Origin: an uncultured Eubacteriales bacterium
GTDB lineage: Bacteria; Bacillota; Clostridia; Lachnospirales; Lachnospiraceae
Assembly (NCBI GenBank): GCA_900545225.1
Contig: UQXZ01000001.1
Coordinates: 62,001 to 126,000, forward strand
DNA: 64,000 bases
Reading direction: 5' to 3'
Under the pieces are notes generated by a model. That model ran no database searches. It was not told the origin of the DNA and saw nothing but the letters and a program-made list of their open reading frames with translations. This document shows, in pieces, positions 17,962 through 27,257 of this stretch (the stretch's first letter is position 1; each line of letters starts with the position of its first letter). A program made the position numbers and the translations under genes.

Positions 17962-18297
17962 TTATTTTATTGCCATCTTTTTAACCATGTCGCCTATTGT
18001 AAATTTCAGTAGAACATTAACACCATTGTTTCCTGATATGTTCATGCTGTCTGAATTTCTGATCAGATCACGAAACCAAACTTCGTCTCCAAATTCAAAA
18101 GCAAGAAGCGGTGGGCACTTTATCGTTAAAACAACTTTGTCATTTTCCACGTTAACAATTATCGAATCAAATGTGCACCAGTCTTCTTTGTCTTTAAACA
18201 TTTCCAAATATTCGCAAATCTTATCAAATTTCTCTCTGTTGATAATTTCATATCCACTTTCACAAATTATCTGTCCTAAACTTCTTTTTATTTTTAG
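17962..18297 (-). CDS. small hypothetical protein, start uncertain
   Basis: An open frame of about 110 codons whose product (GQIICESGYEIINREKFDKI, then CTFDSIIVNVEND and CPPLLAFEFGDEVWFRDL) looks protein-like and soluble. The nearest start in frame is a TTG at 18207 with no ribosome binding site, and good-looking upstream sequence is in the same frame. An ATG nearby (18319) is in a different frame. This suggests a lost or frameshifted 5' end. No family recognised. Confidence 0.4.
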   Translation of the reverse strand, partial: LKIKRSLGQIICESGYEIINREKFDKICEYLEMFKDKEDWCTFDSIIVNVENDKVVLTIKCPPLLAFEFGDEVWFRDLIRNSDSMNISGNNGVNVLLKFTIGDMVKKMAIK

Positions 18298-18365
18298 TCT
18301 TCCATTTCGTAAACATTAAAGTAATTCAATATTAACGTAACACTTCCGTTAATTTTTCCGCATAT

Positions 18366-18428
18366 CAATCATTTCGGCTGATTGCAAAAGCCAAATGGAG
18401 AGAACTTCCTTACGAAGTCTCTCCATTC
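18366..18428. repeat. 63-bp two-hairpin dispersed repeat, copy A
   Basis: Contains CAATCA...TGATTG and a second stem GGAGAGA-CTTCCTTACGAAG-TCTCTCC. It matches copy B at 47591-47653 without gaps at 56 of 63 positions. Two of the differences are paired changes that keep stem pairs (T-A to G-C, A-T to G-C). It may also serve as terminator for the gene at 18444. Confidence 0.8.
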
Positions 18429-18443
18429 AGGTGTCTTTTATTC

Positions 18444-19481
18444 TCACTTCCCTATATTCCTATACTTCTCTCCAATGCACTCTATTATCCCATTAAGCGT
18501 CACGTGCTTCTCATCAACATCCAGCACTTCCACAGCATTTTTCTGCTCTTTTTCAGTCTGTCCCTCTTTACGGAACCAGATTTCCGGCTTTTTATTGCTG
18601 TTCATCTTAACAATCCAACGGTCGCCGCTGCACAATATCGCCATTTCAAACGGTGTATACGCCACAATCTTCATATCACTCTTCAATATGGCTCTCTCCA
18701 GCAAATCAATATTAATGTTATATCTTCTGAAAATGCTCATGGCCATGGACATCTGCTTTTCGTTGCCACTGCATGCCTGTCTTAAAAGTATATTTCTTTT
18801 GCATTTAAGACACATTACCATTCCGTCAGAAATTACTTTTGAAGCTGAAAATACATCTGCCTCTATGTCCTTTACTTCATCACACTGTCTGTCGTGTACA
18901 TATATGCTCAGAATTGAATAAAAATAATTTAAATTCGGGTCTGCCAGAAGATTCTTTTTTAATCTCTCGCATGGATTATTTTCATCTTCTTTTTTCTCAT
19001 CCGAATCATCCTTAATAAGCTTTATGCGACCGTGAACTATTGATGCCTTATATCCCTTTTTATCAAGCCTTGAAACATCAACCAGCTCCTTGGCAGTTTC
19101 TATATTTAGCTCACCGCCATCCTGCACATAAAGTTCCATTCCATATTCAATGCTTCGGCGAATCATTTTCCAGTTTATGTTAAATGAAGTATCGCTTATG
19201 TAAATGTCTCCCGTATCAGTATCAACAAGAGCCATTACGCATTTAACGCAACTTACACTGTGAAGATCCTCAACGATAATTCCGCATGAGTGAATACTGT
19301 CCGTGTTTTTTAGATTCTTACCCTTATCACTGTAGACTATGATTCGGCTGTTATATAAATCCTCCGCCCAGGCAAAGTACTCCGCATCATATTCCTCAGT
19401 CATACGGTCGTATTCATTCTGGTATATAACCTTGTGACTCTCCGGATTTATGAAACTCTGTTTCTCCACTTCGGGATTCAT
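18444..19481 (-). CDS. unknown 345-residue protein coupled to ligA
   Basis: Soluble, with no signal peptide or membrane helix. It has two cysteine pairs, CVKC (near 78) and CLKCKRN (near 225), spaced like zinc-ribbon halves. The centre is charged and probably a linker (KDDSDEKKEDENNP, near 160). Its ATG overlaps the ligA stop by 4 bp, so expression is coupled to DNA ligase. I do not recognise the family and cannot assign a function; a nucleic-acid or regulatory role is only suggested by the neighbour. Confidence 0.75.
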   Translation of the reverse strand: MNPEVEKQSFINPESHKVIYQNEYDRMTEEYDAEYFAWAEDLYNSRIIVYSDKGKNLKNTDSIHSCGIIVEDLHSVSCVKCVMALVDTDTGDIYISDTSFNINWKMIRRSIEYGMELYVQDGGELNIETAKELVDVSRLDKKGYKASIVHGRIKLIKDDSDEKKEDENNPCERLKKNLLADPNLNYFYSILSIYVHDRQCDEVKDIEADVFSASKVISDGMVMCLKCKRNILLRQACSGNEKQMSMAMSIFRRYNINIDLLERAILKSDMKIVAYTPFEMAILCSGDRWIVKMNSNKKPEIWFRKEGQTEKEQKNAVEVLDVDEKHVTLNGIIECIGEKYRNIGK

Positions 19482-21433
19482 GCTATCATCTCCCTGAAAT
19501 CTTCTTCGCTGATAATCGGAATTCCTAGTTCCTTGGCTTTCTTATTCTTTCCTGTTGTGGAATTCACATCATTATTAATCAGATAGCTTGTATTTCCTGA
19601 TACACTTCCGCTTACCTTACCGCCGAGTGATTCAATATGTGCCTTTAATGCATCTCTGTTTTCATATGTATTAAGAGAACCTGTGATAACAAATGTCTTC
19701 CCTTCAAGAACATTTGAAACATTCTGCTCAGTCTTAATAATATTTAATTCCTGTAAGAGCTTAATATACTCGTCCTTATTATCTTCATCAGCAAAATATC
19801 CAACAAATGAATCAGCAAGAACATTTCCAAATCCGTCTATATTTATCAGCTCTTCTTCAGTAACAGTGAGCACATCCATTGGATCTTCGATATTCTTACA
19901 TAATACCTTGGCATTTGATACGCCGATTCCCGCAATGCCAAGACCATATATCAGATGATAAAGCTCTGTAGTTCTGCTCTTCTCAACCGCATCTATTAAG
20001 TTTGCATATGACTTCTCACCAAAGCCTGGCATTGTTACGATATTTTCTCTATAGTCATCCAGATGATAAATGTCGTGGAAATGCTTTATAAATCTTTCCT
20101 GGATAAATTTCTCAGCAGTTGCCTCAGAAAATCCATCAATATTCATGGCATCTCTACTTGCAAAATGTACAAAGCTCTTAATATGCTTTGCTGGACATTT
20201 AGCATTTGGACACATAAGAACTTCTACGCCATTTGTGTCATCAATATATGTATTCTCACCGCAGACAGGACATTTTGCAGGTATTTCAAACTTACATGAC
20301 TTTGTAATGTTCTTTGCAATCTGGGGAATAATCATATTTGCCTTATATACTTCTATTTCATCCCCTATACCAAGCTCAAGAGACTTAATATAGCTGATGT
20401 TGTGAAGACTTGATCTCTCTACTGTTGTTCCCTCTAACTCAACCTCATCAAATATGGCTACAGGGTTAATAAGACCTGTTCTTGAAGCTGACCATTCTAT
20501 TTCCCTAAGGTGAGTTGACGCAACCTCATCCTGCCATTTAAATGCTATGGCATTTCTTGGGAACTTGGCAGTTGAACCAAGAGAATTACCATATGCGATA
20601 TCATCAAATAATAATACTAAGCCGTCAGATGGAAATTCATTTGTCTTAATCTCAGACTCCATCTGCTTTACGTATTTATCTATATTTGTCTTATCCACAA
20701 GATGATAATCAACTGTTGTAAATCCCTGCTCCTTAAGCCATTTAAACTCATAATCTCTTGAGTTGTGATTGTCTATATCTGCGCTAACAAGGGCAAATGC
20801 ATAAAAGTAAACATTTCTTCCTGCAGTTACTTCTGAATTTAATGCACGCACTGAACCTGAGCAGAGGTTTCTTGGATTCTTATATCTTGCTTGCATATCA
20901 GGAATTGAATCATTTATCTTGTTAAAATCAGAATATTTAATAACGGCCTCTCCACGGATAACAAGCTCACCCTTATATTCAATAGATAATGGAATATTTT
21001 TAAATACTTTTGCATTTGGTGTAATGATTTCTCCGATTTCACCATTTCCTCTTGTAACGGCCTTAATGAGTTCACCATTGTTGTATGTAAGAACAATGGT
21101 AAGTCCATCCATTTTCCATGAAAGGAGAGCCTGCTTGTCGCCTACAAAGCTTTCAAGCTCCTCCACGCTCTTTGTCTTACCGAGACTAAGCATTGGTGAA
21201 GCGTGGCGCTCCTTAGGTAATTCGCTCATTACCTCGTAGCCGACCTTTCTTGTTGGTGATCCTGATAAAACTATACCTGTCTCTTTTTCAAGTGCTTCCA
21301 GCTCGTCATACATGGCATCGTATTCAAAGTTGGATATTTTCTCTATACCGTCAACATAGTATGCCTTAGCAGCATCATCCAGTATCGGAATGAGCTCCTG
21401 CATTCGTTTTATATTCTCTTCCTTTGTTCCCAC
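19478..21433 (-). CDS. ligA: NAD+-dependent DNA ligase, divergent
   Basis: Seals nicks in DNA using NAD+. The 651 residues have the full domain order: Ia (YYVDGIEKISNFEYDAMYDEL), adenylation domain with lysine 107 in SWKMDGL, OB fold (KANMIIPQI), four-cysteine zinc finger (CPVCG...CPNAKCPAK, near 400), helix-hairpin-helix repeats (MPGFGEKSYANLID, IDGFGNVLADSF) and a C-terminal BRCT domain (GKTFVITGSL). The adenylation motif departs from the usual E-x-K-[LIM]-D-G (Ser instead of Glu), and the following RGDG reads RGNG. It may be a second, diverged ligase paralog, which Lachnospiraceae often carry; I cannot see another copy here. Confidence 0.93.
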   Translation of the reverse strand: MGTKEENIKRMQELIPILDDAAKAYYVDGIEKISNFEYDAMYDELEALEKETGIVLSGSPTRKVGYEVMSELPKERHASPMLSLGKTKSVEELESFVGDKQALLSWKMDGLTIVLTYNNGELIKAVTRGNGEIGEIITPNAKVFKNIPLSIEYKGELVIRGEAVIKYSDFNKINDSIPDMQARYKNPRNLCSGSVRALNSEVTAGRNVYFYAFALVSADIDNHNSRDYEFKWLKEQGFTTVDYHLVDKTNIDKYVKQMESEIKTNEFPSDGLVLLFDDIAYGNSLGSTAKFPRNAIAFKWQDEVASTHLREIEWSASRTGLINPVAIFDEVELEGTTVERSSLHNISYIKSLELGIGDEIEVYKANMIIPQIAKNITKSCKFEIPAKCPVCGENTYIDDTNGVEVLMCPNAKCPAKHIKSFVHFASRDAMNIDGFSEATAEKFIQERFIKHFHDIYHLDDYRENIVTMPGFGEKSYANLIDAVEKSRTTELYHLIYGLGIAGIGVSNAKVLCKNIEDPMDVLTVTEEELINIDGFGNVLADSFVGYFADEDNKDEYIKLLQELNIIKTEQNVSNVLEGKTFVITGSLNTYENRDALKAHIESLGGKVSGSVSGNTSYLINNDVNSTTGKNKKAKELGIPIISEEDFREMIA

Positions 21434-21515
21434 TTTAAAACCCTCTTATAATTGGAAAATTTCCATTACAATTAATTCAAAATCTATCTTTATAATCTGT
21501 TAGACATCAAAAATC

Positions 21516-22277
21516 TTACTTCTCCAAATCAAGACCTTTTAACAGCTTTGTATATTCTCCGTCTGTAAGATTTCTATACTTACCAACGGGCAGATTGCCA
21601 AGCTTTATATTCATTATTCGTACTCTTTTTAATCTTGTAACAGTATAATCAAATGCTTCACACATTCGTCTTACTTGTCTGTTCATTCCCTGAACAAGGA
21701 CTATTCGGAATCTTCTTGTATTCTTAATTAACTTGCCGTCCCAGTCTATTGTCTTATCTCTGTCAGACTTGTCATAGATTGGCTCACATTTACATTTGGC
21801 AGTTGTCTTATCAAGCTCCCTGATATAGACACCGTTCATCATCCTTTTAAGAAAATCTGCAGTAATGTCCTTGTTTACATCTACCACATATTCCTTCTCG
21901 TGATAGTATGAAGCCTTAAGCATTCTGTTCATTATCTCACCGTTATTTGTAAGTAAAATGAGACCTTCTGACGCCTTATCAAGTCTTCCAATAGGATATA
22001 TTCTCTTTCCGTAATTTATATAGTCTACGATGTTGTCCTTGCCCTGCTTATCTGTTGCTGTACAGACAATTCCAACAGGCTTGTGAAATGCTATTAAAAT
22101 GTTTTCCTCTTCTTTTTGAACAGGCTTTCCGTCCACACAGATATTTGCATTTTCATCAACCTGCTCGCCCATTTCCACCGTTTTTCCGTCAACGGTTACT
22201 CGGCCTTCTTCAACTAATTTATCTGCTGCTCGTCTTGAGCAATAGCCAATAGAACTAAGTAATTTATTTATTCGCAT
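21516..22277 (-). CDS. rRNA pseudouridine synthase (RsuA/RluB/RluF family)
   Basis: Isomerises a uridine in rRNA to pseudouridine. At 253 residues it has an N-terminal S4 RNA-binding domain (MRINKLLSSIGYCSRRAADKL) and the catalytic motif GRLDKASEGLILLTNNG with the active Asp (near 99). The later segment MNRQVRRMCEAFDYTVTRLKR is the RsuA-family signature. Segments such as YHEKEYVVDVNKDIT resemble RluF more than RluB, but the target base is not certain. Single gene. Confidence 0.9.
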   Translation of the reverse strand: MRINKLLSSIGYCSRRAADKLVEEGRVTVDGKTVEMGEQVDENANICVDGKPVQKEEENILIAFHKPVGIVCTATDKQGKDNIVDYINYGKRIYPIGRLDKASEGLILLTNNGEIMNRMLKASYYHEKEYVVDVNKDITADFLKRMMNGVYIRELDKTTAKCKCEPIYDKSDRDKTIDWDGKLIKNTRRFRIVLVQGMNRQVRRMCEAFDYTVTRLKRVRIMNIKLGNLPVGKYRNLTDGEYTKLLKGLDLEK

Positions 22278-22413
22278 ATGAAACCCCTGTCATTTAAATA
22301 TGTATTTAACATTATAACATTTTACGATAGTTTCTTTAATTCTATTATAAAAATGTGTTACAATACGAAAAGTTAAAGGATTCTGCATTATTCCTTAAAA
22401 ACAGGCTTTATCT

Positions 22414-22485
22414 GTGTATGTAGCTTAATGGATAGAGCGTTCGCCTCCGGAGCGAATAGCGTGGGTTCGATTCCCATCATACACA
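22414..22485 (+). tRNA. tRNA-Arg (anticodon CCG)
   Basis: Cloverleaf folded by eye: acceptor GTGTATG / CATACAC, D arm GCTTAATGGATAGAGC, anticodon stem TTCGC/GCGAA with loop CTCCGGA (anticodon CCG), T arm GTGGG-TTCGATT-CCCAT, discriminator A. The 3' CCA is not encoded. Confidence 0.93.
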
Positions 22486-22500
22486 TTTGTAAATGCATGA

Positions 22501-22546
22501 AAAAAAAGACCACACTAGAGTATTGATTTTGTCTGGTCATTTTTGT
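22501..22546 (+). terminator. possible terminator after tRNA-Arg
   Basis: A7, then GACCA / TGGTC and ATTTTTGTTTTTT. The stem is short. Confidence 0.5.
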
Positions 22547-22603
22547 TTTTTCAATTACCAACGGAAGATATATAATCATTAATCAAAACTTCATTATATT
22601 TGC

Positions 22604-22636
22604 AAAAAACAAGCCCCTTATGAGGCTTGTTTTTAT
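22604..22636 (-). terminator. terminator of the cdaA operon
   Basis: Stem AAAAAACAAGCC / GGCTTGTTTTT located 22 bp past the ybbR stop, with T-run on the minus strand. Confidence 0.85.
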
Positions 22637-22657
22637 TTTATTAAATTATTAAATAAT

Positions 22658-23647
22658 TTAATTATTTGCTGTAGCTTCTACTTCTACATCGATAGTAATT
22701 AGGCTGTCACTCTTTAATGTAACGCCCTCAGGTAAATAATCAGTAAGCCATACCTTAAATGTCTTGTCACTTGTAATTCCCGTAATATCAATTAAGTTAG
22801 CAGGGATTTCTATATTTGTTATGGCATCAATAACGTCATCATTTCCCTGAATTGTCACTTCCTTCTGAGAAGGTGTAATACTCTGTACGGTATGTCCCTG
22901 GGCAACATTTCCTGTTGTATTATATACTAACGGTACTGTTTTAACCTTCTGAATATTTGCATCAAAGCTGATATTGTTTCTTGACATTGTAAGTGACGAA
23001 TCATTTATTACATCACCGTCTGAATCATATGCCACTATCGGAATATTTATGGATAGTTTCGTAGCATGTTCTTCGTTACTCTCGCCCTGTAATGTAGCTT
23101 TAACTGTAGCAATTCTGTCTACTGCATCCGCATTACCTGAAATTGTAACGGTGTCAAATGGAAGCTCCCAATTGGTTAAAACATGATTTGTTTCCTTCAG
23201 GCTGTCTGCATCAAATACCAGTGGAAATGTTTTAACACTTTTATTGCCTATCCCCATTATAACGGATGATGTATTAGGCACTACTATAATGTCACTAACC
23301 TTTTCACCGTCTTTCACAATGCTTACATCAATATCCACACTGTTTGTAAACATATTCAGATTACTTAAATCTGCTGTGGCAACTATATCATTTGCTTTAA
23401 TGTTGGATACCTTACTTTTTGGCCCTGTTATATTTACAGATATCTTTCCGCCGTTAAGTATTTCATATGAATATCCCTTATCCGTCACGCTGTTAATGTT
23501 AGTCAGCTGGACTGACACATTGTTAAGTGTAACGCTGACTTCACCGTCATAAATATTAGCAAGTGTTATCCATATAAGCACCGCGACTACAACAGAAATG
23601 ATCTTAAGCCACATATTTTTAAATATATTTTTCTTCATATTTATCAC
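22658..23647 (-). CDS. cdaR: YbbR/CdaR-like regulator of diadenylate cyclase
   Basis: A membrane-anchored extracytoplasmic protein that in Firmicutes modulates CdaA. The N-terminal helix (WLKIISVVVAVLIWITLANI) anchors it, and three to four YbbR repeats follow. Each repeat has V-x-L-x-N-x-hydrophobic strands and a VTISGNADAVDRI / VTIQGNDDVIDAI core (near 165 and 250). Its length of 329 residues is normal. It overlaps cdaA by 4 bp. A GTG at 23647 or the ATG at 23638 may be the start; both follow the AAAGCGAAG sequence at the cdaA end. Confidence 0.9.
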   Translation of the reverse strand: MINMKKNIFKNMWLKIISVVVAVLIWITLANIYDGEVSVTLNNVSVQLTNINSVTDKGYSYEILNGGKISVNITGPKSKVSNIKANDIVATADLSNLNMFTNSVDIDVSIVKDGEKVSDIIVVPNTSSVIMGIGNKSVKTFPLVFDADSLKETNHVLTNWELPFDTVTISGNADAVDRIATVKATLQGESNEEHATKLSINIPIVAYDSDGDVINDSSLTMSRNNISFDANIQKVKTVPLVYNTTGNVAQGHTVQSITPSQKEVTIQGNDDVIDAITNIEIPANLIDITGITSDKTFKVWLTDYLPEGVTLKSDSLITIDVEVEATANN

Positions 23648-24510
23648 ACTTCGCTTTTCATATCTTTTTCTTTTTTGTTGTTGTATGTTATAGGATTAAC
23701 ACTTCCTGAATTACTTCTTAAATACTCAAGCATATGATAAAGAGTTTCTCTTTCTACATTTCTCTTAATCATACCGCCGCAGGCAACTGCAACCTTACCT
23801 GTTTCTTCAGATACAACTATTACAAATGCATCTGTTTCTTCTGCCATACCAAGGGCTGCTCTGTGTCTCGTTCCAAGCTCCTTGCTGACATTCTGATTCT
23901 GTGATAATGGAAGGTATGCTGTTGCACACACAAGTCTGTCTCCCTCAATTATCACGGCACCATCATGAAGAGGTGTATCTTTTTCAAATGTATTAATAAG
24001 CAATCCACTTGATATTTTACCGTCAATCTGGATACCGGTCTTTATGTACTCATCAAGCGAAATCTCCTGACTGAGAACTATCAGTGCTCCTGTCTTTACG
24101 GAAGCCATATCATATGTGGCATTTACTATTTCAAATATAGACTGCTGACTAAATCGCTGGTACGAATCATTATTTTTAAACAGTCCGCCCGTCTTAAAGA
24201 ACCTGACACCAAGTTTCTCCAGGGCTCTTCGGATTTCCGGCTGAAGCAGGATAACGAAGGCGATGAGTCCTACATCCACCAGACGCTTTACAATCCACAA
24301 GATGGTTCTCATGTTTAAGATATATGCTATAAAAATAAATATAATAATTACAGCTACACCCTTAAGCATGGACCATGCCTTCGTGCTTCGAAGCCACAGT
24401 ATAATTCTGAATGTCAAAAACGAAATAATTGCTATTTCAATAATATCTATAACCGAAATAGAAGGTATGTATATTTTTGACATAAAACTTTCAAAAAATG
24501 ACGTTATCAT
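23644..24510 (-). CDS. cdaA: diadenylate cyclase, membrane type
   Basis: Makes the second messenger c-di-AMP from two ATP; c-di-AMP controls potassium and osmolyte balance and wall homeostasis. The 288 residues include three N-terminal helices (about 18-90), a short coiled coil and the DAC domain with the DGA motif (183-185) and RHR motif (215-217, GTRHRAALG), both intact. It is the third gene of a four-gene coupled set: unknown, unknown, cdaA, cdaR. glmM, the usual third partner in Bacilli, is not adjacent. Confidence 0.96.
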   Translation of the reverse strand: MITSFFESFMSKIYIPSISVIDIIEIAIISFLTFRIILWLRSTKAWSMLKGVAVIIIFIFIAYILNMRTILWIVKRLVDVGLIAFVILLQPEIRRALEKLGVRFFKTGGLFKNNDSYQRFSQQSIFEIVNATYDMASVKTGALIVLSQEISLDEYIKTGIQIDGKISSGLLINTFEKDTPLHDGAVIIEGDRLVCATAYLPLSQNQNVSKELGTRHRAALGMAEETDAFVIVVSEETGKVAVACGGMIKRNVERETLYHMLEYLRSNSGSVNPITYNNKKEKDMKSEV

Positions 24511-24518
24511 AGAGACAA

Positions 24519-25478
24519 TTACTGCTCCTTTTTCTTATCCTTCTCTTTGCTATTCTTAGCATTAATATGTGTAACTTTAATATTGTCAACTGATACCTTA
24601 ATCTTAGGCACTGCTTTTACGTAATAATAATAGTCATCATCTTCAAACTCTAATCGCTCAGTCTTAGCGTATGAAGCGTTAAATGTGAAAATACTGCTCA
24701 TTAAGCCTATAAATAATGCAATGGCTGTTTCTATAATGAACATTATTATCGGAGTATCCACTCTCCAGATGAAATACAAAATTACTATTAAGAACAACTG
24801 GACTATTGTACCTACTACGGTAGCTAATCTCCAGGCATTGTTAAGACTTGAATTTCTTATGATGCCCACCACAACGATTATTATGGTAAATGACACCATC
24901 ATTATGAGCATTTCCTTGTTGTTTAAAATGTGATTTGTAACGAACAGGAGTGCATTGGAACTGTTCTCCATTATATCTCGTGTAAGATTTAACTCGAATT
25001 TGCTCACATTTCTTAAAATGTAATACATAAGAATACCCATGTTTACTGAGAATAAACATGAAACCGGCACATATAAGGCAATTACAATCGGTAAAACATA
25101 AGGTATCTGTAATGCGAAACACATAAATGTCAGAAGCACTGCATTCACAGCTCTTGGAGCAAACCTGAATACTACAAGATAGCTGATCGCAAATATACAC
25201 AACACAACCGTTCCCAGTTCCGAGGAAATAGCATACAAATGAATGGTAATAACTGACGAAACTATAAGAATCTGTACATAATTTTTACCAAATGCTCCCG
25301 CGACTGATATTGCCACTATCACTAACGGCATACACAATATAGATGCAAATCCTATCATATATGTAACAACTGATAATGAAATCAGTAACATCGCAAATCT
25401 GAACAAAAATCTGACTAATGTATCATGAGTTTCATAATATTTGAGAAATCGCTCTCTCATCTGTAATAAAAAATTCAT
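24519..25478 (-). CDS. polytopic membrane protein of the cdaA operon, unknown
   Basis: A 319-residue protein with about eight predicted helices between residues 20 and 265 and a charged cytosolic tail (about 270-319) that starts with a run of acidic and tyrosine residues (EFEDDDYYYYVKAV) and ends in Lys/Glu. No transporter signature is recognised. Its ATG overlaps the end of the 135-residue gene by 4 bp, and cdaA starts 8 bp later, so it should be made together with c-di-AMP cyclase. Acting as a c-di-AMP-linked membrane partner is an inference from position only. Confidence 0.75.
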   Translation of the reverse strand: MNFLLQMRERFLKYYETHDTLVRFLFRFAMLLISLSVVTYMIGFASILCMPLVIVAISVAGAFGKNYVQILIVSSVITIHLYAISSELGTVVLCIFAISYLVVFRFAPRAVNAVLLTFMCFALQIPYVLPIVIALYVPVSCLFSVNMGILMYYILRNVSKFELNLTRDIMENSSNALLFVTNHILNNKEMLIMMVSFTIIIVVVGIIRNSSLNNAWRLATVVGTIVQLFLIVILYFIWRVDTPIIMFIIETAIALFIGLMSSIFTFNASYAKTERLEFEDDDYYYYVKAVPKIKVSVDNIKVTHINAKNSKEKDKKKEQ

Positions 25479-25882
25479 TGACCTGTCGTCTCCTCATTGT
25501 TCGTTGATTCAATATAGTTTCTTCTTTTCAGATATGTTCTAAGCTCTGAAACCTTAAGATAGTATCTCTTGGAATAAATTCCTATTGCGATAAGAATAAA
25601 AACGCCTTCAGCAATTCCATATATTAAAAAGTCATGGAATTTACTGAATAACAGCAACGGATTGTTCATAAAATTAGAAAAACTCTGTCCAATATCACCA
25701 AAAATCATTGTATAAATGATTCTGCATAATATATAAGCTATTGTTATGGAAATAAATGTCCACACAACTCCACGAAAAACGTATGAGCTTTTCCTGCTTT
25801 TTTCAAGCTGCTCTGCCGTTCTTCCTGTTTTTTTCTCATACATAGCAAGCTTTATCTGTATTATCAGTTTATTTTTATTCAT
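25475..25882 (-). CDS. small two-helix membrane protein, first gene of the cdaA operon
   Basis: A 135-residue protein with a basic N-terminal cytosolic part (KLAMYEKKTGRTAEQLEKSR), two predicted membrane helices (about 33-56 and 85-105) and a charged tail. I do not recognise it. It overlaps the next gene by ATGA. Upstream, 25883-26077 is A/T-rich and should hold the operon promoter. Confidence 0.7.
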   Translation of the reverse strand: MNKNKLIIQIKLAMYEKKTGRTAEQLEKSRKSSYVFRGVVWTFISITIAYILCRIIYTMIFGDIGQSFSNFMNNPLLLFSKFHDFLIYGIAEGVFILIAIGIYSKRYYLKVSELRTYLKRRNYIESTNNEETTGQ

Positions 25883-26077
25883 AATTGGTCCACATTTTTA
25901 AGAAATTGTATCTGTTTAATATTAACATAATTTAGACATATAAAAAAGGACGAATGTGGGCTACAGTACGGTGTACAGGATAAAAATTGATAACTTTTTT
26001 TGCCTGGAGCAATTTACTTAATCAGATGTTATGTCACGAAGTTAATCTGTATAAATAAAACATATAAATGTTGATAT

Positions 26078-26112
26078 AAAAAAGCTTAGGCCTTAAAGAC
26101 CTAAGCTTTATA
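26078..26112 (-). terminator. terminator of yebC
   Basis: Stem AAGCTTAGG / CCTAAGCTT with T6 on the minus strand. The same stem sequence recurs at the two ends of island 2. Confidence 0.85.
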
Positions 26113-26150
26113 AGTATATTAATTTCTATCAGAAATTATTCTCTTAGAAA

Positions 26151-26876
26151 TTACTCTTCCCAGTTGTGATATACGTTCTGAACATCATCATCTTCATCAA
26201 GCATTTCAAGAAGCTTGTTCATGTTCTTGATATCTGTCTCATCTGTAAGCTTTACATATGTCTGAGGAATTCTTGTAATTTCAGCAGATGCAAATGTAAT
26301 TCCCTCTGCCTCAAGTGCCTCTCTTACTGTATCGAAATCAGCAGGATCTGTTAATACTTCGTATGAATCCTCTTCTTCGATGAAGTCAAGTGCGCCTGCA
26401 TCTAACGCAGCCATCATAAGTGTATCTGTATCGATGTCACACTCTTCCTTATCGATGATAAGCTGACCATTTGTATCAAACATGAATGATACGCATCCAG
26501 GAGTACCGATGTTACCCTGTCCCTTTGTAAATGCAAATCTGATGTTTGATGCAGCTCTGTTTCTGTTATCTGTAAGAGCTTCAACGATGATTGCAGTACC
26601 GCTTGGACCGTAACCTTCGTATACGATGCTCTCTAAATCTGCCTCTGAAGATGAAGCAGCCTTCTTGATACTTCTTTCGATGTTGTCGTTAGGCATGTTG
26701 TTAGCCTTAGCCTTAGCAACGATCTGACGAAGCTTTGAGTTGTTATTTACATCAGGGCCACCCTCTTTAACAGCGATGAGGATTTCTTTTCCGATTCTTG
26801 TAAATATTTTACCCTTAGCTGAATCGTTCTTCTCTTTTTTAGCTTTAATATTGGAAAACTTTGAATGTCCTGCCAT
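26151..26876 (-). CDS. yebC: YebC/PmpR-family protein
   Basis: A 241-residue cytoplasmic protein of the YebC/TACO1 family. Its start is diagnostic: MAGHSKFSNIKAKKEKNDSAKGKIF. IVYEGYGPSGTAIIVEALTDN (near 85) and SVSFMF-like GCVSFMFDTNG follow. Family members were first described as transcription regulators and more recently as translation factors that relieve ribosome stalling. The length is normal. It is a single gene between two terminators. Confidence 0.95.
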   Translation of the reverse strand: MAGHSKFSNIKAKKEKNDSAKGKIFTRIGKEILIAVKEGGPDVNNNSKLRQIVAKAKANNMPNDNIERSIKKAASSSEADLESIVYEGYGPSGTAIIVEALTDNRNRAASNIRFAFTKGQGNIGTPGCVSFMFDTNGQLIIDKEECDIDTDTLMMAALDAGALDFIEEEDSYEVLTDPADFDTVREALEAEGITFASAEITRIPQTYVKLTDETDIKNMNKLLEMLDEDDDVQNVYHNWEE

Positions 26877-26895
26877 GATTCTCTCCTGATAAATA

Positions 26896-26929
26896 AAAAG
26901 CTTCCATATCTTACAATATGGAAGCTTAA
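26896..26929 (-). terminator. terminator of rpsO
   Basis: Perfect stem AAGCTTCCATAT / ATATGGAAGCTT followed by TTTTTATTT on the minus strand. Confidence 0.9.
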
Positions 26930-26990
26930 AAATATACGATATATTACAAAAGGTATAATAAGCTTAACCTTCAATATCTATCTTTTATAA

Positions 26991-27257
26991 TTACTTACGA
27001 ATACCAAGCTTAGCGATGAGTGCACGGTAACCTTCAAGATCTTTCTTCTTAAGGTAGTCAAGAAGACCTCTTCTCTTACCAACCATCTTTAAAAGACCTC
27101 TTGTTGAATGGTAATCCTTCTTGTTAACCTTAAGGTGCTCTGTAAGTTCCTTAATTCTTGCTGTAAGGATAGCGATCTGAACCTCTGGTGAACCTGTATC
27201 GCCTTCTTTTCTTGCGTACTCTTTGATAATAGCCTGCTTCTTTTCTGCTGAAATCAT
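26991..27257 (-). CDS. rpsO: 30S ribosomal protein S15
   Basis: Binds 16S rRNA early in small-subunit assembly. The 88-residue length is exact for S15. It shows GDTGSPEVQIAILTARI, LTEHLKVNKKDYHSTRGL and MVGKRRGLLDYLKKKD. The ATG has a GGAGGAT site. The leader between 27258 and 27360 can form a small hairpin (CACCT / AGGTG) next to that site, a plausible place for the autoregulation known for S15, though I cannot confirm it. Confidence 0.97.
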   Translation of the reverse strand: MISAEKKQAIIKEYARKEGDTGSPEVQIAILTARIKELTEHLKVNKKDYHSTRGLLKMVGKRRGLLDYLKKKDLEGYRALIAKLGIRK

